Shown here piece by piece: positions 29,561 through 37,572 of a stretch of DNA of 42,060 bases. A program made the translations under genes and the position numbers. Under the pieces are notes generated by a model. The model ran no database searches and was not told where the DNA came from. It was given only the letters and a program-made list of their open reading frames with translations. Source of the DNA: Bacteroides sp. (lineage in GTDB: Bacteria; Bacteroidota; Bacteroidia; Bacteroidales; Muribaculaceae); assembly GCA_014802425.1 (NCBI GenBank), contig JAAVCH010000023.1, positions 157,137-199,196 of the forward strand, in the 5' to 3' direction. The first letter of the stretch is position 1; every line of letters starts with the position of its first letter.

Positions 29561-32500
29561 TTAGAAGTTGAATGAGAGGCCTACGTTGAAGATGCGTGCC
29601 GGGGGGAAGCTGGAGTAGTCGATTCCGTCGATGCCCACTTCCGGGTCGAGCCCCTTGTAGCCGGTGATGGTGGCCACGTTCTCGCAGGAGAAGAGTATGC
29701 GGGCGTTCTCGAAGTGGATTGCGCGTAGCCATCTGTCGGGGAGGTTGTAGGCCAGGGTGATGTTCTTGATGCGGAAGTAGGATCCGTTCTCCACCCAGCG
29801 GTCGGAGATGCGGTTGTTGCCGTTGGGGTCGGCCCATACGGCGCGGGGCATGGTGTAGGATGTGCCTTCGCCTGTCCAGCGGCCGGCGGTGGTGGAGGCC
29901 TGGTTGTAGGCGGCCGACATGCTTTCCATCACGCTGCGAGTGCGGTTGTAGATTTTATTGCCGGCCACACCCTGGAAGAATACGCTCAGTTCGAATCCGC
30001 GCCAGGTGAAGCGGTTGGTCATGGAGTAGAGCCAGGAGGGGTTGGGATTGCCGATCACCGTGCGGTCGGCTTCGTTGATGACGCCGTCGTTGTTGAGGTC
30101 GCGGAAGCGGATGTCGCCCGGTTCGGCTCCCGGCTGCACGGCGTGCATGTCGACTTCGGCCTGGGTCTGGAAGATTCCGTCGGTCACGTAGCCGTAGAAG
30201 ACATTGATGGGATAGTCGGCGCAGAGCATCGTGGCGTAGGCTCCCCCGAACTGGTTGCGCCACAGGGGTGTGTCGCTGTTGAGGTCGAGGATCTTGTTCT
30301 TGTTGTAGGTGACGCTGAGGTCGGTCTCCCATGTGAAGTCACCGTTGAGGTTGACGGAGTGGGCCGTGAGTTCCCAGCCCATGTTGCGCACCTTGCCGGC
30401 GTTGGTCATCACGTCGAAGGTGTCCTCGAAACCGGTGGTGATGGGGAATGCCGCCTTTACGAGCATGTCGTTGGTGTTCTTGATGTAGCCGTCGAGGCTT
30501 ACGGTGATGCGGTTGTTGAGGAATCCGAGGTCGACACCCGCGTTCCATTGCTCTATGGCCTCCCAGTGGATGCCGGAGTTGGCGAGCACCTGCGAGTAGA
30601 GGGCCGACTGCTCGGCGTTCTCAAGAGTGGTGCCGAAGGGGTAGAGGAGGGTGACGAGGGTCTGGATATGGTCGTAGTTGCCTACGGAAGCCTGGCTTCC
30701 TGTCTTGCCCCAGCCGAGGCGGAGCTTGAGGTCGCTGACGGGCGACTCCTTCGAGAAGAATTCCTCAGAGGATATTTTCCATGCCGCGGAGAGCGACGGG
30801 AACGTGCCCCAGCGGTTGGAGTGTCCGAATCGGCTTGAGCCGTCGCGGCGCAGGGTGGCTGTGAAGAGGTAGCGGTCGGCGTAGCTGTAGTTGGCGCGTG
30901 CCATGTAGGAGAGGAGCGACCATTCGCTCTGCGAGCCGTCGAAATCCTTGATTTTCTCGCCGTTGGTGATCTGGTGGACTGAGTCGAAGAGGAATCCGGC
31001 CACACTGCCGTTGAGCCAGTAGGCGTGGTTCCACTGGGCCGATATGCCGGCCATCACGTTGATGTTGTGGCGTCCGAAGGTGTGGTCGAACGTGAAGTAG
31101 TTGTCCCAGAGGTATGTGAAGTTGCGGTTGGAGCTTTCGTACATCGTGCTTTCCTCCACGGGAGTGGGCTTCCAGTCGTACTTGGGAGAGAACGAGTCGT
31201 CAAACCAGAATTTGCCGTCGAAGCCGAAGAGGGAGCGGAACTGCAGCCACTCGGGCACGATGGTGAAGTCGCCCGAGATGTTGGCGAGGAAGTTGTAGCC
31301 GTTGGTCGACGAACGGTAGACGTCGTTCGAACCCACGGGATTGCGTACGCTTCCGTACCATTCGGAATTTCCCGAGGGGCCCGACCACGAGCCGTCGGCC
31401 TCGCGCACGGGGAATACCGGCAGCGCCTGCATGGCGTCCCACATGCTGTAGGAGCCGGATTTCTTGACGTCGGCGCTGAAGAGGAGGCTATTGGAGAGTT
31501 TGAGCCAGGGCTTGAGCTTGACGTCGCTGTTGTTCTGGAATGTGAAGCGGCGGTAGCCCACGTGCTTCACGATGCCGCTCTGGTCGAGGAATCCCGCCGA
31601 GAAGTAGTAGCGGGCCTTTTCGTTGCCGCCGGAGTAGGAGACGTTGTAGTTCTGCATTATTCCGGTCTGGAGGAGTTCGTCGACCCAGCGGGTGCCCCCG
31701 GTGAGGGCCGAAGGGTCGGCCCAGTCGGGATTGGTGTTATGGCCGGCGGCCGAGAGCATGTCGTTGCTCAGGGCGGCGTAGCCGGCGGCGTCGAGGAGGC
31801 CTATTTTCTTTGACACATGGGAGAAGGCGGCGTTGGCCGATACGCTGAGGCGCGAAGTGCCGGCCACACCCTTGCGGGTGGTGATCATGATGACGCCGTT
31901 GGCGCCGCGGGAGCCGTAGATGGCAGTGGCCGAAGCGTCCTTGAGCACGTCGAGGCGCTCGATGTCCTGCGGGTTGATGGAGTTGAGGCCGAGGTCGGTG
32001 GGCACTCCGTCGATCACCACGAGGGGATCCGAGTTATTGACCGATCCGAGGCCGCGCACCTTGATGGTGACGTTGTCGCCGGGCTTCTCTCCACCCACGA
32101 TGTTGACTCCGGCAAGCTTTCCCTGAAGGGCCTGGCCGACGTTGTTGACGGGCACATCCTTGATGTCCTTGGCTCCCACCGAGCCTACGGCTCCTGTGAG
32201 GTCGGATTTCTTCATCGTGCCGTAGCCCACCACCACGAGTTCGTCGAGCTGGGCGGTGTTCTCGTGCATGGTGATGTTGATTTCATTACGCCCTTCGACG
32301 GGCACGGTCACGGTCTCATAGCCCACGTAGGTGAACTGGAGCGTACCGGTGGCGTCGGCCGTGATAGAGTAGTCGCCGTCGAGTCCGGTGGCTGTGCCGT
32401 TGGCGGTGCCCTGCGCGATGACGGTGGCGCCGATGATGGGTTCGCCGGCCGCGTCGGTGACGGTGCCGTAGACGGTCTGTGTCTGCGCGTACACCGGCAT

Positions 32501-32563
32501 CGAGCCGGCCGCCAGGAGGAGTGACAGCACTTGCGGCCACTTCAGCTTTTTCAGAGTCTTCAT
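29561..32563 (-). CDS. SusC-like TonB-dependent outer-membrane transporter
   Basis: This protein of about 1000 residues is the energised outer-membrane importer of glucan oligosaccharides. The start is taken at MKTLKKLKWPQVLSLLLAAGSMPVYAQ (signal peptide); an in-frame Met seven codons upstream (32584) is an alternative. Order of domains: carboxypeptidase-D regulatory-like domain (VYGTVTDAAGEPIIGATV), TonB-box region with LDELVVVGYGTMKKSDLTGAVGSV, plug (GKLAGVNIVGG, IRVRGLGS-like IKVRGLGSVNNSDPLVVIDGVP, ATAIYGSRGANGVIMITT), then the 22-strand barrel ending IFNVGLSFNF with the terminal Phe. No STN domain is seen, so it is a transporter without sigma-factor signalling. It leads the operon with susD and the SusE-like gene and is divergent from the regulator. 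Confidence 0.96.
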   Translation of the reverse strand: MKTLKKLKWPQVLSLLLAAGSMPVYAQTQTVYGTVTDAAGEPIIGATVIAQGTANGTATGLDGDYSITADATGTLQFTYVGYETVTVPVEGRNEINITMHENTAQLDELVVVGYGTMKKSDLTGAVGSVGAKDIKDVPVNNVGQALQGKLAGVNIVGGEKPGDNVTIKVRGLGSVNNSDPLVVIDGVPTDLGLNSINPQDIERLDVLKDASATAIYGSRGANGVIMITTRKGVAGTSRLSVSANAAFSHVSKKIGLLDAAGYAALSNDMLSAAGHNTNPDWADPSALTGGTRWVDELLQTGIMQNYNVSYSGGNEKARYYFSAGFLDQSGIVKHVGYRRFTFQNNSDVKLKPWLKLSNSLLFSADVKKSGSYSMWDAMQALPVFPVREADGSWSGPSGNSEWYGSVRNPVGSNDVYRSSTNGYNFLANISGDFTIVPEWLQFRSLFGFDGKFWFDDSFSPKYDWKPTPVEESTMYESSNRNFTYLWDNYFTFDHTFGRHNINVMAGISAQWNHAYWLNGSVAGFLFDSVHQITNGEKIKDFDGSQSEWSLLSYMARANYSYADRYLFTATLRRDGSSRFGHSNRWGTFPSLSAAWKISSEEFFSKESPVSDLKLRLGWGKTGSQASVGNYDHIQTLVTLLYPFGTTLENAEQSALYSQVLANSGIHWEAIEQWNAGVDLGFLNNRITVSLDGYIKNTNDMLVKAAFPITTGFEDTFDVMTNAGKVRNMGWELTAHSVNLNGDFTWETDLSVTYNKNKILDLNSDTPLWRNQFGGAYATMLCADYPINVFYGYVTDGIFQTQAEVDMHAVQPGAEPGDIRFRDLNNDGVINEADRTVIGNPNPSWLYSMTNRFTWRGFELSVFFQGVAGNKIYNRTRSVMESMSAAYNQASTTAGRWTGEGTSYTMPRAVWADPNGNNRISDRWVENGSYFRIKNITLAYNLPDRWLRAIHFENARILFSCENVATITGYKGLDPEVGIDGIDYSSFPPARIFNVGLSFNF

Positions 32564-32693
32564 GATAGGTCGGATATGGTTCATGATAGGTATTGGTTTG
32601 TCAGGGGGGGAGACAGTTAAGTCGTTGTGCCGGTCTCAGGGCCTGCCGGAGGGTGTCCGGGCCGTCCGGTGGCGGGTCCGGGTATCGACACCG

Positions 32694-32724
32694 CGAAATT
32701 ACGATGCTTCAGCCCATGATGCAA
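32694..32724 (-). promoter_or_regulatory. Candidate susC promoter
   Basis: On the minus strand TTG (32724-32722), a 20-base spacer and TAATTTCG (32701-32694) resemble the Bacteroidetes promoter with one mismatch in the -7 element. Activated susC promoters often have a weak -7 or -33, so this agrees with control by the adjacent regulator. Confidence 0.5.
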
Positions 32725-32877
32725 GCCCATATATTGGAAAAGTAGTGGATTATAACTGTAAGTAATTGATAGTCAGATGTGGCTTGATTTTAAAATATAG
32801 TGTCTTGTGAGCCTCCCGCAAGGTCCGGATGAGCCTGCGGAGAGGTGTTTTTCAGCATATTGGGGCGAGGAATGAAA

Positions 32878-32893
32878 TATTTTTGTAATTTTG
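32878..32893 (+). promoter_or_regulatory. Promoter of the regulator gene, two -7 elements in tandem
   Basis: TATTTTTG (32878-32885) and TAATTTTG (32886-32893) abut, and both fit TAnnTTTG. The ATG follows five bases after the second, so a transcript from it would be almost leaderless; from the first the leader would be about 10 bases. A TTG at 32860-32862 is the nearest -33 candidate. Confidence 0.55.
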
Positions 32894-32898
32894 CAGAC

Positions 32899-34521
32899 AT
32901 GAAGATTCTTCTGCGTGTCATCCTTTTTTTCACAGCGTTGCTCCCCTTCGCGGCCTTTGGCCGCGAAGAGTCTGTCGATTCCCTGATGCAGGTGCTGGAG
33001 GATGTGCTGCGCGACCGGACGGAATACATCGCCGTCCGCGAGCGTGCGATCGCCGACCTGCGCAGGCGTCTGGAGGAGGCATCGGGAGATGAGGAACGCT
33101 ACGAGCTGCTCGGCAACCTGCATGACACCTATAAGCCCTACAACACCGATTCGGCCTATTATTACAGCCTACAGCGCGAGGCGGTGGCCACACGGCTTGG
33201 CGAACGCGAGAAAATCCTCAATGCCCGCATGAACAGAGCCAGTACTCTGCAGGCCGTGGGTATGTACAGGGAAGTGGCCGACATCATGGCCGACATCAGC
33301 CCCGGCGAGCTTCCCGATTATCTTCTTCCGCATTACTATTACATAATGCGCACGCTCTACGGCAACATGGCCGATTTCTCGGCTTTCTCCCCGATACGCG
33401 CGCAGTACATAGCCCGCACCCGGGCATACCGTGACTCGGTGATAAGGGTCAATGAGCCGGGGAGCCTGGCGAGGATGGTGAGTGTGGCCGACCAGTACAA
33501 TTCCTTCGGCCGCTACGACAAGGCCGTGAAGGTGATGCGCGGCTTCATGGCCTCCAACGACCTTTCGGAACATGAAAAGGCCATCTGCGCATGGACCCTC
33601 GCCGACTCGTATGCCCATCTTGACAATCCGGAAGAGCTGAAAAGGAATCTCATCATATCCTCGATAGGCGACATGAAGGGGGCCGTGAGGGAATACGTGT
33701 CGCTGCGCGAGCTGGCGATGCTCCTATATAAAGAGGGAGACCTTGAGAGGGCCTACCGTTTCATGAACGTGGCCATCGACGACGCCAACAAGTGCAATGC
33801 CCGGCAGAGGCTCGTGGAACTGAGCCGGTTCTATCCGGAGGTGACGGAAATCTATGTCGACAAGATCCAGGCGCAGAGAAAGTCGCTGCAGATGGCGCTC
33901 TGGATCATAGGCGTGCTGGCCGCGGGGCTGGTGACAGCCCTGGTTTATGTGGCCAAGCAGATAAGGGCCATCAATGTGGCTAACGCAAGGCTCAACGACT
34001 CCAATCGCCGGCTGACCGAGACCAACGCCGACCTTGAGAAGGCCTACCGGGAAATCGAGGAGAACTCCCGTCTGAAGGAGGCGTACATCGGCCGCTACAT
34101 GGACGAATGCGTGGGGCAGATCGATTCGCTGGATTCTTTCCGCAAGACCCTGCTGAAGCTGGCGGCCGCCGGAAAATACGACGAGCTGAAGAAGCAGCTT
34201 AAGGCCACGGATAAGGTGGACGACCGCCTGAAGGATTTCTATGACAGTTTCGACGAGACGTTCCTGAGCCTTTTCCCGACGTTCGTGGAGGACTTCAACG
34301 GCCTCCTGCTTCCAGAGGAGGCCATACGCCCCCGACGCGAGGGGAGCCTCAACACGGAGCTGCGGATATTCGCCCTCATCCGCCTCGGCATCACCGACTC
34401 CGACAAGATTGCGCGGTTCCTGCGCTACTCCGTCACCACCATCTACAACTACCGCACCAAGGTGCGTAATAAGGCCCGGGGCGACCGAGCCACCCTTGAG
34501 GACGCCGTGCGCGCGCTGTAA
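32899..34521 (+). CDS. SusR-like membrane-spanning transcriptional regulator (DUF6377 type)
   Basis: This 540-residue protein is similar in length and layout to SusR of the B. thetaiotaomicron starch locus and to the regulator of its dextran locus. The start at 32899 gives a signal peptide or signal anchor (MKILLRVILFFTALLPFAAFG); an in-frame Met at 32845 lies upstream of the promoter. Residues about 22-330 are periplasmic and helical, TPR-like (HDTYKPYNTDSAYYYSLQREAV, MYREVADIMADIS). A single membrane helix spans residues 332-352 (MALWIIGVLAAGLVTALVYVA). A coiled coil follows (ARLNDSNRRLTETNADLEKA), then a C-terminal LuxR-like helix-turn-helix at about 484-526 (FALIRLGITDSDKIARFL, SVTTIYNYRTKVRNKA). 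It probably senses isomalto-oligosaccharides and activates the divergent susC operon. It has no kinase domain, so it is not a hybrid two-component system. Confidence 0.88.
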   Translation: MKILLRVILFFTALLPFAAFGREESVDSLMQVLEDVLRDRTEYIAVRERAIADLRRRLEEASGDEERYELLGNLHDTYKPYNTDSAYYYSLQREAVATRLGEREKILNARMNRASTLQAVGMYREVADIMADISPGELPDYLLPHYYYIMRTLYGNMADFSAFSPIRAQYIARTRAYRDSVIRVNEPGSLARMVSVADQYNSFGRYDKAVKVMRGFMASNDLSEHEKAICAWTLADSYAHLDNPEELKRNLIISSIGDMKGAVREYVSLRELAMLLYKEGDLERAYRFMNVAIDDANKCNARQRLVELSRFYPEVTEIYVDKIQAQRKSLQMALWIIGVLAAGLVTALVYVAKQIRAINVANARLNDSNRRLTETNADLEKAYREIEENSRLKEAYIGRYMDECVGQIDSLDSFRKTLLKLAAAGKYDELKKQLKATDKVDDRLKDFYDSFDETFLSLFPTFVEDFNGLLLPEEAIRPRREGSLNTELRIFALIRLGITDSDKIARFLRYSVTTIYNYRTKVRNKARGDRATLEDAVRAL

Positions 34522-34577
34522 GGGAGGGGAGAGGCGACAGTGCCGCCACTGTGCGGCATTCATTAATTAAGGAAAAT

Positions 34578-34612
34578 AAAGAATCCCGGTGCGGAGTGCA
34601 TCGGGATTCTTT
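34578..34612. terminator. Terminator of the regulator gene, bidirectional
   Basis: AAAGAATCCCGGTGC (34578-34592) pairs with GCATCGGGATTCTTT (34598-34612) with one G-T wobble, around a 5-base loop. The arms have A and T ends suited to both directions, and a convergent small gene ends at 34672. The right arm is identical over 15 bases to that of the rpmH terminator. Confidence 0.88.
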
Positions 34613-34671
34613 CATATGCGGGGATTGGAAAGTGCTTTCAGAGCGGAGAGGGAATCGGAGGCGTTATGGAA

Positions 34672-34878
34672 TCAGCCGTTGAAATAGCCGAGCATATCCT
34701 CGAATGTGCCTACGGCGAAGAGCCAGTAGAGGAGGATGAAGATGAGTACGATCACACCGAGCCAGATCCAGAGACGGTTGGTCTTGACGGTGTCTTTACG
34801 CTTGCGGTTTTTTCCTTCTGCAGTCATGCTGTCTATGATTTGGTCTTGGGTTTCGTGACCTTTGCTGTTGTTATCCAT
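34672..34878 (-). CDS. Small single-pass membrane protein of unknown function
   Basis: This 68-residue protein has a charged N-terminal half (KGHETQDQIIDSMTAEGKNRKRKDTVKTNR) and one strong membrane helix (LWIWLGVIVLIFILLYWLFAV, residues about 36-56). The basic side before the helix predicts a cytoplasmic N-terminus. I do not recognise a family. It stands alone between the convergent regulator gene and dnaB on the same strand, 157 bases downstream of dnaB. An imperfect inverted repeat of AT-rich sequence (34879-34922) precedes the start. Codon use fits the neighbours and the hydrophobic profile is too regular for chance, so I regard it as a real gene. Confidence 0.7.
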   Translation of the reverse strand: MDNNSKGHETQDQIIDSMTAEGKNRKRKDTVKTNRLWIWLGVIVLIFILLYWLFAVGTFEDMLGYFNG

Positions 34879-35035
34879 AATCGTAAGTGTTTAATCATTT
34901 ATTTTGATTGTTTAACGATTATAAGATTGATTCAGTTCGCAGGGGCCGCGAAATTTTGGGTTAATATTGAGTTCATGTCCATAAAGCGAACGGGAGGGAG
35001 GAGGGGAAGTCCCGGTGCGGGGCTCCGCCGGCCGC

Positions 35036-36655
35036 TCAGAACGGAATCGGATCTTCGCCCGGACCCGGCGTTAGGTCGGCCATGGGGTCGCCGATCTGGG
35101 AGGGTGAGAAGGTGAAGTCGGTGCCGGATGATGAGAGGTCGAACGGAGAGCCGCCCCCGGCGGCCTCGCGTTTCTGCTCCTCCTTGATCTGGTCGTTCAT
35201 CTTAGAGCCCATGGGACCCCGGCTGAGCACTTCCTTGGCGGCCTGATAGCCGCCGTCGCGGTTCTCGAAGCGGGCGAAGCGGCTGACGAACGTGAGGTCG
35301 ACGTTGCCCACGGCGCCCGAACGGTGCTTGGCCACGATAAGCTCCGCCAGGCCGCGGATGTCGCGGTTCTGGCCGTCTTCGTGCGCTTTCGTATAGTATT
35401 CCGGACGATGGATGAAGCAGACGATGTCGGCGTCCTGCTCGATGGCTCCCGATTCGCGGAGGTCGGAGAGCACGGGGCGCTTGTCCTCGCGGGTCTCGGT
35501 GCTTCGGTTGAGCTGCGAAAGGGCTATGATGGGGATGTTGAGTTCCTTGGCCAGCCCCTTAAGTGAGCGTGAGATCGTGCTGACCTCCTGCTCGCGTGAG
35601 CCGAGCTTGAGGCCCGAGGCCGTCATGAGCTGGAGATAGTCGATCATTATGAGCTTCACGCCGCGCTCGCGCACCAGGCGGCGCGCCTTGGTGCGCAGTT
35701 CGGTAATCGACAGGCCGGGGGTCTCGTCGAGGTAGAGCGGGGCGCCGTAGACACTGCGCAGGCGCGTGTTGAGGCGGTCCCATTCCTCGGTGGAGAGCTG
35801 GCCCGACTTGATTTTCTCGCCTTCGAGGTCGGCCACATTGGAGATGATGCGCTTCATGAGCTGCACGTTGGCCATCTCCAGGGTGAATATGGCTACGGGG
35901 ATGTTGTAGTCGATGGCCATGTTCTTGGCCATCGACAGCACGAAGGCCGTCTTGCCCATGGCCGGACGGGCGGCGATGATGATGAGGTCGGAGTTCTGCC
36001 AGCCGGAGGTCATCTTGTCGAGGTCGCGGTAGCCGGTCTTGAGTCCGGAGAGGCCGGTCTGGGTGTTGGCGGCGAGCTGTATCTGTTCGAGGGCGTCGTT
36101 GAGCACCGGGTCCACCTGCGTCACCTCGCGCTTGAGTTGGTTCTGCGATATGTCGAAGAGTTTTCCTTCGGCCATCTGGAGAAGCTCCTCCACGTCGTTG
36201 GATTCATCGAAGGCCTGGGTCTCGATTTCGGCGGCGTAAGTGATGAGGCGCCGTGCCAGATGCTTCTGGGCGATGATTTTGGCGTGGTATTCCACATGGG
36301 CGGCCGAGTAGACGCGGGCCGTAAGCTCGGTGACGTGCATGGAGCCGCCCACTTCCTTGAGGGTGCCGTTCTGACGCAGCTGCTCCGTCACGGTGATCAT
36401 GTCGATCGGCCTCTGGTTGAGGCCGAGGGTCGATATGGCTTCGTAGATCTTCTGGTTGACGGGATCATAGAAGCTGTCGGGCGTGAGGATGTCGCAGACG
36501 TTCATATAGGCGTCCTTCTCAAGCATCAGGGCGCCGAGCACCACCTCTTCGAGGTCGGTGTCGCGGGGAGGGAGTTTACCTGTGGCGTCGGTGACGGGCT
36601 GCTCGCGTCTCGGCGAGCGGCCGCCCTGCTGAAAGCTGCGTCGTTGTTGTTCCAT
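35036..36655 (-). CDS. dnaB: Replicative DNA helicase DnaB
   Basis: This 539-residue hexameric helicase unwinds DNA at the replication fork. The N-terminal primase-interacting domain starts LPPRDTDLEEVVLGALMLEKDAY (residues about 28-130). After a linker, the RecA-like domain carries SGWQNSDLIIIAARPAMGKTA (Walker A), AIFTLEMANVQLMKRI, IMIDYLQLM (Walker B) and LSQLNRSTE followed by SDLRESGAIEQDADIV. The C-terminal tail, rich in Gly, Ser and Pro (about 50 residues past the core), is longer than in E. coli. The gene has its own strong promoter with almost no leader, and I see no intein. Confidence 0.97.
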   Translation of the reverse strand: MEQQRRSFQQGGRSPRREQPVTDATGKLPPRDTDLEEVVLGALMLEKDAYMNVCDILTPDSFYDPVNQKIYEAISTLGLNQRPIDMITVTEQLRQNGTLKEVGGSMHVTELTARVYSAAHVEYHAKIIAQKHLARRLITYAAEIETQAFDESNDVEELLQMAEGKLFDISQNQLKREVTQVDPVLNDALEQIQLAANTQTGLSGLKTGYRDLDKMTSGWQNSDLIIIAARPAMGKTAFVLSMAKNMAIDYNIPVAIFTLEMANVQLMKRIISNVADLEGEKIKSGQLSTEEWDRLNTRLRSVYGAPLYLDETPGLSITELRTKARRLVRERGVKLIMIDYLQLMTASGLKLGSREQEVSTISRSLKGLAKELNIPIIALSQLNRSTETREDKRPVLSDLRESGAIEQDADIVCFIHRPEYYTKAHEDGQNRDIRGLAELIVAKHRSGAVGNVDLTFVSRFARFENRDGGYQAAKEVLSRGPMGSKMNDQIKEEQKREAAGGGSPFDLSSSGTDFTFSPSQIGDPMADLTPGPGEDPIPF

Positions 36656-36659
36656 ACGG

Positions 36660-36690
36660 CAAAATTAGTGAATTTTTGCGGCATGGCAAA
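36660..36690 (-). promoter_or_regulatory. dnaB: Promoter of dnaB
   Basis: On the minus strand TTTG (36690-36687), exactly 19 bases, then TAATTTTG (36667-36660) match both Bacteroidetes elements. The ATG begins at 36655, five bases past the -7 element, so the mRNA would be leaderless or nearly so. Confidence 0.8.
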
Positions 36691-36710
36691 GAATCACCGT
36701 CAATATGGGC

Positions 36711-37571
36711 TCAGCCGAGGATGACCTCCACGAGAATCACGACCGAGGCTGCGAGAAGGAGCCCGGCGGTGCGCCCGAGCATGGGATTCAGCGCTGAGCC
36801 GCTGCGCCGGCGCAGCTGGCGCCCGTACGCCACCACCACCGGGATGAAGGCTGCCGGCACACACATCCATGCCGACCCGATGAAGCAGAGGCAGAGCAGC
36901 CCGGCGATGCCGAACATCACATAGACCGCGGCGGCCACCTTGCGGCCGAATATCACCACGGTGGTGCGCTTGCCTACGGCCGCGTCATCGTCCATGTCGC
37001 GGTAATTGTTGACGATGAGCACGTCGGCGGCAAGCAGGCCGATGCCCAGCCCTACGCACAGGGCTATGGGAATCACTTCGGCGGAGCCGGTCTGGAGCCA
37101 CGCCGTAAGCGTCACGGGGACAAGCCCGAAGAAGATGATGACGGCGATGTCGCCCAGGCCGTGGTGCGACAGCGGATAGGGGCCGGCGCTGTAGGCGAGC
37201 GCGAACAGGCCTATGGCTATTCCTATCGGCACCATCCACCATCCCCCCCAGAGGATCAGGGCGCAGCCGGGTATGGCCGCGAGGACCAGGGTGAGCATGG
37301 TGGCGCGCAGCATGGAGCCCGGGGAGATGTCGCCCTCGGTCACTCCGCGCCGGAATCCGTCGCGGCCCGGACGGTCGAGGCCGTTGCGGAAGTCGAAGTA
37401 CTCGTTGGCGAAGTTGGAGGCTATCTGTGCGAGTATCGCGAATAGGAGGCAGCACAGGGCGGGCGCCCAGGAAAAGCCGTGGTGGTCGATGGCGCAGGCT
37501 GTGCCGGCGATCACGCCGGCCACGCTTACGGGAAGTGTGCGGAGGCGCATGGCCTCGATCCATGGATTCAT
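36711..37571 (-). CDS. menA: 1,4-dihydroxy-2-naphthoate polyprenyltransferase
   Basis: This is a UbiA-family membrane enzyme of 286 residues that attaches the polyprenyl chain to dihydroxynaphthoate in menaquinone synthesis. It begins MNPWIEAMRLRTLPVSVAGVIAGTA, a typical MenA start; the start is set there because it lies one base after the stop of the upstream gene. The first prenyl-diphosphate motif is NFANEYFDFRNGLDRPGRDGFRR, and the second Asp-rich motif is NNYRDMDDDAAVGKRT. About eight to nine membrane helices are visible, the last ending VVILVEVILG. It is probably co-transcribed with the ADP-ribosylglycohydrolase-like gene. Confidence 0.94.
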   Translation of the reverse strand: MNPWIEAMRLRTLPVSVAGVIAGTACAIDHHGFSWAPALCCLLFAILAQIASNFANEYFDFRNGLDRPGRDGFRRGVTEGDISPGSMLRATMLTLVLAAIPGCALILWGGWWMVPIGIAIGLFALAYSAGPYPLSHHGLGDIAVIIFFGLVPVTLTAWLQTGSAEVIPIALCVGLGIGLLAADVLIVNNYRDMDDDAAVGKRTTVVIFGRKVAAAVYVMFGIAGLLCLCFIGSAWMCVPAAFIPVVVAYGRQLRRRSGSALNPMLGRTAGLLLAASVVILVEVILG

Positions 37572-37572
37572 G

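Larger units (their letters stand above)
32564..32898. other. Divergent control region between susC and the SusR-like regulator
   Basis: The stretch carries the susC promoter, its leader of about 120 bases, and the regulator promoter. The susC leader contains GTCCGG three times (32655, 32664 and 32676 on the plus strand) and a run of seven G residues (32604-32610). An AT-rich segment lies at 32735-32800 between the promoters and is a reasonable place for a regulator-binding site, though I see no clear palindrome. No gene is present. Confidence 0.5.

Noticed and set aside
29523-29837. Longer N-terminus for SusD
   Set aside because: It would run into the susC coding end, and its translation is Arg/His/Pro-rich shadow sequence placed before a perfect lipoprotein signal.
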